Origin: JAPWJZ01 sp965279315
Lineage (GTDB): Bacteria; Pseudomonadota; Alphaproteobacteria; Micavibrionales; UBA2020
Assembly (NCBI GenBank): GCA_965279315.1
Contig: OZ257145.1
Location: forward strand, 124,001 to 188,000
Direction of reading: 5' to 3'
Length of the DNA: 64,000 bases
Shown here in pieces: positions 51,288-60,637 of this stretch (position 1 is its first letter; every line of letters begins with the position of its first letter). Both the position numbers and the translations under genes were made by a program. The notes under the pieces are model-generated. The model was not told the origin of the DNA, did no database searches, and saw only the letters and a program-made list of their open reading frames with translations.

Positions 51288-53030
51288 ATGAGGTTCGTGA
51301 AAGTTTTCCAGGTTGCCGGTGCTCTCGTCCTTGCTGCCACCGTTTCCTTCACGCTCAATGCCTGCGCCGCTGACCAGCAGGCGAAAATCCCCTCGGCCCC
51401 CAATTTCGCGGCGGCCGAACCCGCCCCCGCCGCCAATACCCTGTCCGGCAGCTATCTCGCCGGCCGCTTTGCGCAGCGCCAGCAGGACTGGGATTCCGCG
51501 CAAGGCTACATGAACGAAGTCACCAAATTCGACGAAGGCAACGAGCTGCTGCAACAACGCGCCTTCCTGCTGTCGATGGGCGCGATGCAGTATACGCGCG
51601 CCCGCGACCTCGCGCAGAAAATCATCGCCGATCCCGAAAACATCGAGCTTGCCTCCATCTACCTCGCCTGCGACGCGCTGGCGCGGGAAGATTACAAATC
51701 CGCGCTGGATTATATCGCCAAGCTGCCCGAAGACGGTTTCGGCCAATACACGAAACCGCTGATGACCGCCTGGGCGAAAGTCGGCAGCGGCGATTCCAAG
51801 GGCGCGCTGGCATTGCTGGCCGACAAGGCCGATGCCGAAGACCCCACATTCAACATCCATGCCGCGCTGATCGCGGAACTGGCGGGCGACAAGAAAACCG
51901 CAGGGAAACATTACCGCGAAGCGATGGCGAACGGGCTGACCCTGCATACCGCCGTGCTGGCCGCCAATTTTTTCCAGCGCGACAACCAGCCGGAAATCTC
52001 GAAAGCGATCTACGACAACCTCGGCAAGCTGTACCCGTTCAGCCCCTTCATCAATGCGGTGAAGCCCGCGAACGAAACCCCGCGCAACATCACGCGCGCG
52101 GCGGATGGCGCGGCGGTTGCATTGTTTGACCTTGCCACCCTGCTGTATGAACGCCGTGCCTATGACAGCGCGCAGATTTACGGCGCGATGGTTTTGCTGC
52201 TGGCCCCGAAAGCGCCCTTTGCGATGATGATGATGGGCGATATCGCGGCGCTGCACGGCAATTACCGCAAGGCCGTTGATGATTACGACACCGTCGCGAA
52301 AAACCAGCCGTTGTACTGGCTGTCGCGCGTGCGCGTGTCGGAAGTGATGGAGATCAGCCACAACCTGCCGCAGGCGGTTGCGCTGCTGGAAGACCTGTCG
52401 AAGCACAAGGAAACCAGGCTGGAGGCGCTTGTGTCGCTTGGCGACCTGCACCGCCGCCATGAAGATTTCGCGAATGCGCTGAAGGCCTATGACGCGGCGC
52501 TTGCCACCATCGACAAACCGTCGGAAGAACACTGGCCGCTGATTTACGCGCGCGGCATGTCGCGCGAGCGCATGAACGACTGGGACGGCGCGGAAAAAGA
52601 TTTGCTGCAGGCGCTCGCCTTCCAGCCCGATAACCCCATGATCCTGAATTTCATCGGCTACAGCTGGGCGGATAAAGGCCTGCACATGGACAAGGCGCTG
52701 GATTATATCCGCCGCGCAGTCGCGCAGCGCCCCGATGACGGTTATATCGTGGACAGCCTCGGCTGGGCACTGTACCGTGCGGGCAACTACAAGGAATCCA
52801 TCGAATGGCTGGAACGCGCCGTGTCGATCGTGCCGGACGACTCCACCATACTCGACCATCTGGGCGATGCGTACTGGCAGTCGGGCCGCAAGAACGAGGC
52901 GAAATTCAAATGGCAGCGCGCGCATGAGCTGTCACGCGACACCGCATTCCGTTCGACCGTGGAAAACAAGATCACGCGCGGCATCGATGCCAAGCCCGCG
53001 ATGGTCGCGCATTCGGACAGCAAGCTTTAA
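51288..53030 (+). CDS. Tetratricopeptide-repeat lipoprotein
   Basis: From ATG 51288 (MRFVKVFQVAGALVLAATVS) the protein has 580 residues with a signal ending at a lipobox-like LNAC (Cys23). The rest is built of TPR-like helix pairs: for example LADKAD segments, YMNEVTKFDEGNELLQQRAF, LLPGDL-type turns, and near the C-terminus DGYIVDSLGWALYRAGNYKE and WLERAVSIVPDDSTILDHLG, which are excellent TPRs. It is lipid-anchored in the envelope and probably a scaffold. Alphaproteobacteria often have one such gene before ispE, as here, 1.4 kb downstream. Confidence 0.88.
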   Translation: MRFVKVFQVAGALVLAATVSFTLNACAADQQAKIPSAPNFAAAEPAPAANTLSGSYLAGRFAQRQQDWDSAQGYMNEVTKFDEGNELLQQRAFLLSMGAMQYTRARDLAQKIIADPENIELASIYLACDALAREDYKSALDYIAKLPEDGFGQYTKPLMTAWAKVGSGDSKGALALLADKADAEDPTFNIHAALIAELAGDKKTAGKHYREAMANGLTLHTAVLAANFFQRDNQPEISKAIYDNLGKLYPFSPFINAVKPANETPRNITRAADGAAVALFDLATLLYERRAYDSAQIYGAMVLLLAPKAPFAMMMMGDIAALHGNYRKAVDDYDTVAKNQPLYWLSRVRVSEVMEISHNLPQAVALLEDLSKHKETRLEALVSLGDLHRRHEDFANALKAYDAALATIDKPSEEHWPLIYARGMSRERMNDWDGAEKDLLQALAFQPDNPMILNFIGYSWADKGLHMDKALDYIRRAVAQRPDDGYIVDSLGWALYRAGNYKESIEWLERAVSIVPDDSTILDHLGDAYWQSGRKNEAKFKWQRAHELSRDTAFRSTVENKITRGIDAKPAMVAHSDSKL

Positions 53031-53075
53031 CCGCCATGATTTTTGGGCTATAATTCTGCCCAAAGGGATTGTTGC

Positions 53076-53708
53076 ATGAAAAAGCTCTTCGCCGTTTTAT
53101 CGTTCCTGCTCATGGCCGCAGCCCCTGCTTTTGCAGAGCGTCCTTCGGCCATGTATTCGACACCCGACCTGTCGGACAAGAAATATTACTCCTGCGAAGT
53201 GGATTCGGACTGCCGCGCGGCGAGCCTGCCCTGCGGCCGCGTCGCCGTTGTCAACAACCGCTATTACGACCAGGTGCAGGGCTGGTACAAATTCGCGGAA
53301 TCCAAATACAAATGCATGGATGCCGCGCCGCGCCAGGAAGCCAAAAACATCGCCTGCACGCAAAGCATGTGCACCGCCGATATCGAACAGGTATCGACCG
53401 TGCTGCCCGACAACCCCGTGACCCGCAACCCGCAATACTGCCAGACGATCGAGGATTGCGCCTATGTGAACGGGCCGTGCGGCAAGAAGATCATCATCAA
53501 CAAAATCTACCGCGACAACCTGCAGAAGGATTACGACCGCATCCGCGACCTGCGCAAGGAAAACTGCTTCTGGCCCGATGGCCGTACGGTGCGCCAGTTC
53601 ACTTGCGAGAAAAATACCTGCGGCGCGGTGCTGGAGATCCCGAACGAGGCCACATGGCGCAAACCGACCGACATGAAAGAGCTCGAGAAGAAAAAAGCGC
53701 TGGAATAA
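53076..53708 (+). CDS. Secreted cysteine-rich protein, two six-Cys modules (paralogue 1)
   Basis: The 210-residue protein has a signal peptide (MKKLFAVLSFLLMAAAPAFA). Two modules follow. The first is CEVDSDCRAASLPCGRVAVV to CTQSMC, and the second CQTIEDCAYVNGPCGKKIII to CEKNTC. Each follows the pattern C-x4-DC-x5-6-CG-x5-N, then after 15-25 residues C, C and C, giving six cysteines and probably three disulfides. The next gene repeats the design. Periplasmic or extracellular. Function unknown. Confidence 0.78.
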   Translation: MKKLFAVLSFLLMAAAPAFAERPSAMYSTPDLSDKKYYSCEVDSDCRAASLPCGRVAVVNNRYYDQVQGWYKFAESKYKCMDAAPRQEAKNIACTQSMCTADIEQVSTVLPDNPVTRNPQYCQTIEDCAYVNGPCGKKIIINKIYRDNLQKDYDRIRDLRKENCFWPDGRTVRQFTCEKNTCGAVLEIPNEATWRKPTDMKELEKKKALE

Positions 53709-53791
53709 TAAGCCCTTCCGCCCCCTTGGAACTGCCCGCCCCGCCATCCGTTTGCCGTATGTGAAGTTTTAACCCATGCGCAGGCGGCACC

Positions 53792-54424
53792 ATGAAATAC
53801 ATCCTGACGATCATGACAGTTATGATGCTTGGCATGCCGATGCCGGCCTCTGCCCAGTTGCCTGTCCAGCAGCAGGATACGCTTGCGCCGCTGCCGCCTG
53901 CAGGCCCGATGCCGGATCCCGTTGAAAGACAGAAAGTCCCCAACAGCCGTTTCCACGACAGCCCGCAATATCAGGATGCGCGTTACCGCGAATGCACGGA
54001 AACATCCGACTGCGCCATGTTCACGCCCGTCTGCGGCGCGCCCCTGCCCGTCAACCGCATTTTCGTGCCCGATTTCGAGGCGTTCAACAACGCGCAATCG
54101 ACGCGGTACAGCTGTAACGTGAACAAATCCAACCCGTCGAACGTGGCGGCCTGCATCAGCGGGTATTGCACCATCACGGCAGCGACCACCCTGCCCCGTT
54201 ACCGCAACGCCGATCCCAAATTCTGCTACAGCGACGCCGAATGCGGCATCGTGGCCGACGCCTGCGGCAAGAAGATCGCCGTGAACACCAATCATATGGC
54301 GTCGCGCCTTGAGACCGAGGCTGCGAAAGGCGCATGCACGTCATGGGAAGACAACCGCACTGCGCAGGAAGTCCGTTGCCAGCACAACCAATGCACCGTA
54401 TTATTCGGGCGAGCCCCCGAATAA
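53792..54424 (+). CDS. Secreted cysteine-rich protein, two six-Cys modules (paralogue 2)
   Basis: The 210-residue protein carries a signal (MKYILTIMTVMMLGMPMPAS) and a Pro-rich stretch. The first module is CTETSDCAMFTPVCGAPLPV to CISGYC, and the second CYSDAECGIVADACGKKIAV to CQHNQC. The module layout matches the preceding gene, though overall identity is low. Together the two genes carry four copies of this module. No known domain recognised. They lie upstream of ispE in the same direction. Confidence 0.78.
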   Translation: MKYILTIMTVMMLGMPMPASAQLPVQQQDTLAPLPPAGPMPDPVERQKVPNSRFHDSPQYQDARYRECTETSDCAMFTPVCGAPLPVNRIFVPDFEAFNNAQSTRYSCNVNKSNPSNVAACISGYCTITAATTLPRYRNADPKFCYSDAECGIVADACGKKIAVNTNHMASRLETEAAKGACTSWEDNRTAQEVRCQHNQCTVLFGRAPE

Positions 54425-54442
54425 CGATTACCGGATGCCTTG

Positions 54443-55309
54443 ATGTCGTATAATAATTTCCAGCTGCAGGCCCCTGCCAAGATCAACCTATTCCTCCACA
54501 TCACCGGAAAGCGTGACGACGGCTATCACCTTGTGCAAAGCGTGATGGTATTCGTCGATGTGGGCGACAAGATAGATTTCGCGCCGCATGACACCCTGTT
54601 CCTCGACGTCGAGGGGCCTTTCGCCGGTGAGATGCCGCAGGCGCATGACAACCTGATTTATAAGGCCGCGCAGTTGCTGGCGACCGAATACGGCACGCAT
54701 GTGCGCGGGCGCGTCAACCTCAACAAGCTTTTGCCCGTCGCGTCGGGCATCGCGGGCGGGTCGTCCGATTCCGCCGCCGCGCTGAAGGGATTTGCAAGGC
54801 TGTGGGGATTGCCGGACGAACAGGACCGCATGATGAAACTGGCGCAAAAACTTGGCGCGGATGTGCCCGCCTGCTTCATCGGCAAGCCCGTCTGGGCGGA
54901 GGGCATCGGCGAGAAAATGATGCGCCTGCCCGAAATGCCCGCCATGCATTTCGTGCTGGTCAACCCGCTGGTGCAGACGCCCACGCCCGAGGTGTTCGGC
55001 CGTTTCCGCAACCGCTACAGCCCGCCCATCCAGTTCAGCGGGCGGCGCAAGACGATGCAGGAATGGATTGCGGACCTGAAAAATTACCGCAATGACCTGA
55101 CCGAAGCCGCAACCGAAGTGACGCCGCAGATCCGCGACGTGCTGGAGGCGCTGAACGGCACGCCTAACTGCCGCTTGGCGCGCCTGTCCGGCAGCGGCGC
55201 GACATGTTTCGGCATGTATGACACGGCGGAGGCCGCGATTGCCGCCGTCAACAAGCTGAAGCAGACGCAGCCCCGCTGGTGGGTCGCGCCCGCCAACCTG
55301 GTGAAGTGA
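54443..55309 (+). CDS. ispE: 4-diphosphocytidyl-2-C-methyl-D-erythritol kinase
   Basis: From ATG 54443 this 288-residue GHMP kinase acts in the MEP isoprenoid pathway, phosphorylating CDP-ME. APAKINLFLHITGKRDDGYH is the N-terminal signature, and PVASGIAGGSSDSAAALKGF is the glycine-rich ATP loop. The ending MARLSGSGATCFG-like segment (LARLSGSGATCFGMYD) is family-typical. It is followed three bases later by the lipid kinase gene, so they are coupled. Confidence 0.96.
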   Translation: MSYNNFQLQAPAKINLFLHITGKRDDGYHLVQSVMVFVDVGDKIDFAPHDTLFLDVEGPFAGEMPQAHDNLIYKAAQLLATEYGTHVRGRVNLNKLLPVASGIAGGSSDSAAALKGFARLWGLPDEQDRMMKLAQKLGADVPACFIGKPVWAEGIGEKMMRLPEMPAMHFVLVNPLVQTPTPEVFGRFRNRYSPPIQFSGRRKTMQEWIADLKNYRNDLTEAATEVTPQIRDVLEALNGTPNCRLARLSGSGATCFGMYDTAEAAIAAVNKLKQTQPRWWVAPANLVK

Positions 55310-55312
55310 CGC

Positions 55313-56227
55313 ATGCATAAAAACGTCACGCTGGTCATGAATGCCGGGTCGGGCAATGACGACAAGGCCGCCGCGCGTGACCTGATCGTGCAGAAACTGG
55401 GCGCGGCGGGCATCACCGTCAAGGTCGCGGAAATCAGCGGCGCGAATATCGTACAAGTATGCGATACCGCCGCGAAAGATGCCAGAATGGACGGCAGCGT
55501 TGTCGTTGCGGCGGGCGGTGACGGCACGGTCAATTGCGTGGCCGCAGCCTGCATCAAATACGATGTGCCGATGGGCGTCATCCCGATGGGCACCTACAAT
55601 TATTTCGCGCGCGACCTTGGCATCGCCCCCGATATCGCGAGTGCGATTGGCGTGCTGACAACGGGCCAGCTGGCGACAACCTCTGTCGGGTTGCTGCAGG
55701 ACCGGATTTTCGTCAACAACGCCAGCTTCGGCACCTATGCGCGCGTCGTCAAGAACCGCGAGATGGACAAGAAGAAATTCGGGCGTTACCGCATCGTCGC
55801 GCTGCTGTCGGATATCCGCAGCCTGTATGCGCCCGCGAAAAACTATACCCTGCGCATCGGCGCGGGCGACATGGCGAAGAACTGCCGCACGACGATGATT
55901 TTCGCGGGCATCAACAAATTCCAGATGGAAAACCTCGGCATACGGGCGGCGGAGAAGTCCGGGCGCACGCAGATGTCGGTCACGATCATGAAGCCCGTGA
56001 CGCGGTGGCAGATGACGCGCATCCTGTTGCGCGGCCTTTTCCGCCAATTGTCGGAGGATGAACGCATCGATGTTTTCCATGCCGAAAACTTCACCGTGGA
56101 TGCGCCCCCAGCGCCCATCGCTTGCGTCCTCGACGGGGAGATCGTCAACCTCACGCTGCCGTTGGAATTCAGGATGCTGCCGGACACCTTGCGCGTGATG
56201 GTCCCGAAAACAGGCGACACCGCATGA
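55313..56227 (+). CDS. Diacylglycerol kinase-catalytic-domain lipid kinase (YegS/DagK-like)
   Basis: The 304-residue enzyme has the DAGK catalytic motif VVAAGGDGTVNCVAAACI and the variant PMGTYNYFARDLG, where many relatives read PLGTANDFAR. VDAPPAPIACVLDGEIVNLT closes the C-terminal domain. It phosphorylates a lipid (diacylglycerol or a sphingoid-type substrate), and the exact one cannot be told. Its stop overlaps the following phosphoesterase start (ATGA). No signal peptide. Confidence 0.88.
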   Translation: MHKNVTLVMNAGSGNDDKAAARDLIVQKLGAAGITVKVAEISGANIVQVCDTAAKDARMDGSVVVAAGGDGTVNCVAAACIKYDVPMGVIPMGTYNYFARDLGIAPDIASAIGVLTTGQLATTSVGLLQDRIFVNNASFGTYARVVKNREMDKKKFGRYRIVALLSDIRSLYAPAKNYTLRIGAGDMAKNCRTTMIFAGINKFQMENLGIRAAEKSGRTQMSVTIMKPVTRWQMTRILLRGLFRQLSEDERIDVFHAENFTVDAPPAPIACVLDGEIVNLTLPLEFRMLPDTLRVMVPKTGDTA

Positions 56228-57033
56228 CCCGCATATTGCACATATCCGACACCCATTTCGGCACCGAAGTTCCCGCCGTGGTCGAGGCGATGGTGAAACA
56301 GGCGACGGCGCTGAAACCGGATATCGTCATCCTGTCGGGCGATGTGACGCAGCGCGCGCGGCGTGCGGAATTCGCGGCAGCAGCGGCTTTTTTCAGGCGC
56401 ATCGGCGCGCCGGTGCACCTGACCGTGCCGGGCAACCATGACCTGCCGCTCTATGACCTATTGACGCGTACGCTCCACCCCTACCGTTACTACCGCAAGT
56501 TTTTCGGGGCGCGGCAGCAGGTATGGCAGGACGGGCGCATGGCGGTCGTATGCCTGGATGCGACGCACCCGCTGCGCCATACGCGCGGCAAGACAAACCT
56601 GGCATCCGCGCGAAAACTGCTGGAATCCGCCCGCCGCAGCATCGGGCCGAACGGGCTGCTCTGCGTTGTCGAGCACCAGCCGCTGGATGTCAAAATGCCG
56701 GCGGATATCCCGGAAATCCTGATCAACGCCCGGCAGACGGCGCAGCTGTTTGCGGAATTCGGCGTCGATGTCGTTTTCAGTGGGCATGTGCATATGCCGC
56801 TGATCCGCGACACGCAAGAGCTGTTCAGGCTGCCGCGCCATTTCATCCTCAGCGGCGCAGGCACGGCGGTATCGCACCGCACCCGGTCAAACGCGCCCAA
56901 TTCGTTCAATGTGATGGATATCAAGGATGGCGGCGTGACGATCGCGCTGCACGTTTACCAGCCGCAGGGCGAATTCGAAATCGCGCAGCAATCCGTGTTC
57001 AGCCGCGACGGCAGCGGCTGGCGCGGCGTTTGA
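56224..57033 (+). CDS. Calcineurin-like metallophosphoesterase
   Basis: The 269-residue enzyme has the full metallophosphoesterase set: ILHISDTHFG, ILSGDVTQRA, VPGNHDLPLYD and VFSGHVHMP, the ligands of a dinuclear metal site. The pattern matches the Icc/CpdA-like group acting on cyclic nucleotides or other phosphoesters. Substrate unknown. It starts within the lipid kinase gene's stop (ATGA), so ispE, the lipid kinase and this gene form one coupled unit. Confidence 0.9.
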   Translation: MTRILHISDTHFGTEVPAVVEAMVKQATALKPDIVILSGDVTQRARRAEFAAAAAFFRRIGAPVHLTVPGNHDLPLYDLLTRTLHPYRYYRKFFGARQQVWQDGRMAVVCLDATHPLRHTRGKTNLASARKLLESARRSIGPNGLLCVVEHQPLDVKMPADIPEILINARQTAQLFAEFGVDVVFSGHVHMPLIRDTQELFRLPRHFILSGAGTAVSHRTRSNAPNSFNVMDIKDGGVTIALHVYQPQGEFEIAQQSVFSRDGSGWRGV

Positions 57034-57042
57034 TTTTTGTCC

Positions 57043-58764
57043 TTAGTTTTTACCTTGGATTTTTTCCAGCAATTCGCGGGACGGCATGCCGTCATCGTTC
57101 CAGCCGAGGCTTTTCTGCCAGCTGCGGATGGCGGCTTCGGTCTGCACGTTCATCTCGCCGGGGACGGTCGTGTGCGGAATTTCGCCGCGCTCCATCAGTG
57201 CTTCCTGAATGCGTTTCACAAGGTCTTCGCCCTGTTCCGCGTCCGGGGCGAGTGATTTTTTGGCGGGCACAGCCGCTACTTCCTCGTCCGGCGTCGTCTC
57301 GTCGCCCTGACCGTATCCGGTTTCGTCCTGCTTGGCCAGCGCATCATCCATGTCGCCGTCATAGGGTTCGGCGGCGGGGCCGCTCAAACGCGCGAGGGAT
57401 TTTTTCGCGTCAGCATGGCCTTCGCTGGCGGCGGTCTGGTACCATTCCGCTGCCTTGGTCAAATCGGCAGGGCCGATGAAATTGCTTTCGTACAGCACGC
57501 CCAGGTTATAGGCCGCCTGCGCCACGCCCGCATTCGCCGCCTGTTTAAAGAACGCGACGCCGCGCGCGATGTTGCGCTCCGCGCCGATACCCTCGATATT
57601 CGCGATGCCGAGGTTATACATGGCTTCGGGGTGGCCCAGCTGCGCCGCCTTTTCATACCAGCCCAGCGCCGCCGCCGCATCCTGCGGCACGCCCAGCCCC
57701 TGCTGGTACATCACGCCAAGGTTGTAATGCGCATTCGCCATGCCTTTTTCGGCGGATTTGGTGAACCAGAAAACGGCGCGCCCGTAATCGCGCGCAACGC
57801 CGCCCGTGCCCGCCACATACAGGGCGGCAAGGTCATGCTGCGCCGCCGACACGCCCGCAAACGCGCGGGTTTCGAGCGCGGCATACTGTTTGGGCAGCAG
57901 CGCGTCGTGATCGATGCCGGCAACGGCATCCTTTTCGGCGGATTTGTGGTCTTCGCCTGCGGCAATCGCCTTTTGTTCAATGGTGGGCACCGCGGCGGCG
58001 GGCACAGCGGCAGCAAGCGGGATGGGCGCGCTGTCGTTCGCGGGCTCCTCCAGCGGCTTGTCCGCCGCTGAATCCGTGGCAATGACCGTTTCGGCCGGTG
58101 TTTCAGTTGCAGCTGGGGTTTCAGTTGCAGCCGGTTTTTCATCCGCCAGAATTTCCGGCGATGTTTCGGTTTTCGCGGGCGTGCCGGCAGCAGGCTCGAT
58201 CGCCGACAATTCTTCGGGCGTCAGTTGCTGTTCGATTTCGGCGACCTCGACCGCGTCTTCGGCGGGCGTGGCGCTTTGCGCCGCCACGGGTGCGGGCGTT
58301 GCCTGCGTGAAGCGTGAAATGTCGATGTCATGCGCAGGGCCGGGCGCAACCGGGCCGTCCATGCGCGCGAATTGCGCCTGCGTGAGGCTGTCGAGCGCGG
58401 ACAGCTGCGCCGCCGTCAATTGCGGGGATGCTGCGGGTTCGCGGGTCAGCACAATGCCGACGGCCAGCAACGCGACCACGCTGCTGGCAACCGACAGCGC
58501 GGATTGCCAGCGCGAGGAGGTTGCCACGGGCGCGCGGTCGGCCTGCACCAGCATGGGCAGGTAGATTTTTCCGGTTTTCTCGTCGCGCTCCGCCGAGCTT
58601 TCGATCTGCGCCAGCACTTGCGAGAAGCTTGCGCGCTCGCTCTCCGCCCGTTCCAGTTTGCGGCCAAGGCGTTCGATGGCGCGGAACATCTCGTGGTTGA
58701 TGCGTTCCTGCTGCGAGGGGCTGGCATCTTCGGAAACGGGGACAACACGGGGCTGGATCGTCAT
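57043..58764 (-). CDS. Sel1-repeat and peptidoglycan-binding membrane protein
   Basis: From ATG 58764 (MTIQPRVVPVSEDASPSQQE) the protein has 573 residues: a coiled-coil N-terminal cytoplasmic part, a membrane helix (WQSALSVASSVVALLAVGIV), a long Ala/Pro/Glu-rich periplasmic linker (about 125-280), four Sel1 units (AQHDLAALYVAG, NAHYNLGVMYQQGLGV, MYNLGIANIEGIG, AAYNLGVLYESN) and a C-terminal peptidoglycan-binding_1 domain (EAAIRSWQKSLGW). It resembles polar-localisation and cell-wall scaffolds such as PodJ in architecture. It converges with the phosphoesterase gene. Confidence 0.88.
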   Translation of the reverse strand: MTIQPRVVPVSEDASPSQQERINHEMFRAIERLGRKLERAESERASFSQVLAQIESSAERDEKTGKIYLPMLVQADRAPVATSSRWQSALSVASSVVALLAVGIVLTREPAASPQLTAAQLSALDSLTQAQFARMDGPVAPGPAHDIDISRFTQATPAPVAAQSATPAEDAVEVAEIEQQLTPEELSAIEPAAGTPAKTETSPEILADEKPAATETPAATETPAETVIATDSAADKPLEEPANDSAPIPLAAAVPAAAVPTIEQKAIAAGEDHKSAEKDAVAGIDHDALLPKQYAALETRAFAGVSAAQHDLAALYVAGTGGVARDYGRAVFWFTKSAEKGMANAHYNLGVMYQQGLGVPQDAAAALGWYEKAAQLGHPEAMYNLGIANIEGIGAERNIARGVAFFKQAANAGVAQAAYNLGVLYESNFIGPADLTKAAEWYQTAASEGHADAKKSLARLSGPAAEPYDGDMDDALAKQDETGYGQGDETTPDEEVAAVPAKKSLAPDAEQGEDLVKRIQEALMERGEIPHTTVPGEMNVQTEAAIRSWQKSLGWNDDGMPSRELLEKIQGKN

Positions 58765-59010
58765 GATATTTACCTGAAATTCCGCCCCTCTGGCGGAAGG
58801 GCGGCATTGCGTGACCAAATTTTTCGTATCTGACGGGCAGATTAGCAGATTCTCCTGCGTGATCACAGCCTTAAACCATCCACAGGCACGGGCGGAACGC
58901 ACGGTTTAACGCCCCTTTCCAACCCCTTGATTTTTCATAGCGATTAAAGCCCGTATATGAAACTTGCGGAATCGAAACTTTTTATATATTGTCCTGACAC
59001 TTCCGGATAT

Positions 59011-59085
59011 TGGGGTGTAGCCAAGCGGTAAGGCAGCGGTTTTTGGTACCGCCATTCCTAGGTTCGATCCCTAGCACCCCAACCA
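59011..59085 (+). tRNA. tRNA-Gln (anticodon TTG)
   Basis: The 75-base cloverleaf has acceptor TGGGGTG/CACCCCA, anticodon loop TTTTGGT containing TTG, T-loop GGTTCGATCCC, discriminator A and encoded CCA at 59083-59085. An intrinsic terminator follows at 59187. Confidence 0.96.
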
Positions 59086-59186
59086 CCAACACCTAAGTGC
59101 CTGATAATAATAGAGAAAACGTCATTTTCGACCGCAAATCCGGCCTATTTCCTCCCCCATCTTTTCGCCTAACTACAGAGAGTTTC

Positions 59187-59213
59187 AAAAGCCGACTCAC
59201 ATGTGCGGCTTTT
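59187..59213 (+). terminator. Terminator downstream of tRNA-Gln
   Basis: AAAAGCCG and CGGCTTTT form an eight-base stem around ACTCACATGTG, with T-rich flank TTTTC. Confidence 0.65.
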
Positions 59214-59292
59214 CTCAGATCGTCGATCTTCTAGTTAGGCGGAATTATCCCCGAGAGAATTTCGCGCGACGATTACTTCCTCTAGCGCATAG

Positions 59293-59442
59293 GCAGATGA
59301 TGTCGTCGTTGAGAATGCGAGCGAAGGTACGGATACTCTGTCAGGCGGGGATGGGGATGACACATACGTCATCGGTTCCGGAGATGTAGTCGTCGAGACG
59401 GCCGGAAATGGCGAGGATAGCCGGGTCAAAGTTCTAGAGTAA
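59293..59442 (+). pseudogene. RTX (haemolysin-type calcium-binding) repeat fragment
   Basis: An open stretch of 49 codons ends at TAA 59440 and is closed upstream by TAG. It reads ADDVVVENASEGTDTLSGGD and then DDTYVIGSGDVVVETAGNG, the glycine/aspartate-rich pattern of RTX calcium-binding tandem repeats (GDDTYVV-x-GD). No start codon fits. It is the tail-like remnant of a large secreted RTX protein, lying just downstream of tRNA-Gln. Confidence 0.65.
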
Positions 59443-59486
59443 ATTCTGCGTGTGAAGATCCCAAATTATTTTGGGTTCAAAAATAA

Positions 59487-60176
59487 TTACGGGGTAGCGA
59501 GCAATCGAGGTTCCATAGCCCATTTGCTACCACTTGAGATTCTGAGACGGTATATTATTGGCACAATAAGACTTATTGTGCCGTCCATCATTGTTATACA
59601 GCCGTTCAGGAGTTGACCATCCACCCTAATTTCTTGTGATATTTTCAGGCTAATATTTGCGATTTTCTTGCATTTTTTTTCATTAATCATTGGGATTACG
59701 AAGTAAAGAAAATCCATGTCGCCGCCCTTCGTATACTTATATCTGCGGATAGTAATTAATTGTTTCCCCACTGCCCGGCCAGAAGATAGATTTTTTATCT
59801 CTTTATTTAAAAGATCTTCGGAGAAATCACCCACTATTGAATATCGTTCTGTCCCCGGATTCTCATTAGATAAGAAGTTTGGATTCCATCCATGTTCTAC
59901 GTCGCCTGAATCAAAGTCTAAAATCTCGAATTCGTCAGGCTTCACAAATCCCTTGTCAGCCGCATCCCAAAGAGCCTCTCTTACTCTGGTTATGCTTAAC
60001 CTAATATGGGGCCACTCTTTATCATCTATAGATGAGCTAAGCCTTTGGGCGCTTGGTTGTACTTCACTTGATACCTCAAGGAGATACTGGTTTCGCCTAA
60101 CAAAAAATAAAGTTATACCTACCACTAGCACTAAGGCAAAAATCAATTTTGATAGTTTGAACATATTATTTCCCAT
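59487..60176 (-). CDS. AT-rich orphan protein with N-terminal membrane anchor
   Basis: The 229-residue product begins MGNNMFKLSKLIFALVLVVG (one membrane helix) followed by a predicted periplasmic domain. The end is hydrophobic again (TISLIVPIIYRLRIS). AT content and codon use are far from the chromosome norm. No family recognised. It lies between the RTX fragment and the luxR remnant within the tRNA-proximal island. Confidence 0.5.
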   Translation of the reverse strand: MGNNMFKLSKLIFALVLVVGITLFFVRRNQYLLEVSSEVQPSAQRLSSSIDDKEWPHIRLSITRVREALWDAADKGFVKPDEFEILDFDSGDVEHGWNPNFLSNENPGTERYSIVGDFSEDLLNKEIKNLSSGRAVGKQLITIRRYKYTKGGDMDFLYFVIPMINEKKCKKIANISLKISQEIRVDGQLLNGCITMMDGTISLIVPIIYRLRISSGSKWAMEPRLLATP

Positions 60177-60233
60177 TTTTTATATTCATTCAAAACTTAG
60201 CGTTCAACCTCTGATTTGCTGATTGAAACATGA

Positions 60234-60560
60234 ATAGGCGCTGCAAGTAGTTCGGGCGGCGTAGAGCTTGATAAGCGGAATTTAAGTTATGCGAGTCTAA
60301 TATCTCACCAGTTTTATACGGTATTTCTCAGCCTCGAAGCAAAGCATGAAGAAGTTGCAGCCGTTTTCTTATCCGACAGGGAGCGCGAGGTTCTTTACTG
60401 GTGCGGGCAAGGCAAAACCCGGGGCGAAATTAGTGACATAGTATATCTCTCAGAAAGCACAGTTAACTTTCACATTCAAAACATTTTGAAAAAACTCGAT
60501 GCCACCAACGTGACATTGGCGGTGTTAAAAGCCATCCTTAGAGGCTTGATTCAACAATAG
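60234..60560 (+). pseudogene. LuxR-family HTH fragment (N-terminus missing)
   Basis: An open frame of 108 codons, closed upstream by TGA with no start codon in frame, carries a full LuxR-type DNA-binding domain: LSDREREVLYWCGQGKTRGE followed by ISDIVYLSESTVNFHIQNIL and KKLDATN. The upstream autoinducer-binding domain is absent: only about 38 residues precede the HTH. It therefore looks like the truncated 3' half of a quorum-sensing regulator gene. A LuxI-type gene follows. Confidence 0.75.
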
Positions 60561-60570
60561 AATCTAGAAA

Positions 60571-60586
60571 CTAGTGAATCCACTAG
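60571..60586. promoter_or_regulatory. Short dyad between the luxR and luxI remnants
   Basis: CTAGT at 60571 and ACTAG at 60582 form a small inverted repeat with six bases between, about 50 bases before the luxI start. Lux boxes are longer (about 20 bases), so this is only a weak candidate for a regulator site. Confidence 0.25.
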
Positions 60587-60637
60587 GTGACCCCGTCGAC
60601 CCGCTCGTCTATTTCAGAAATAGATGGAGGTGGAATT

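Noticed and set aside
51273..52925. 550-codon minus-strand frame opposite the TPR lipoprotein
   Set aside because: It is antisense to a clear signal peptide plus TPR protein; no motif is visible.
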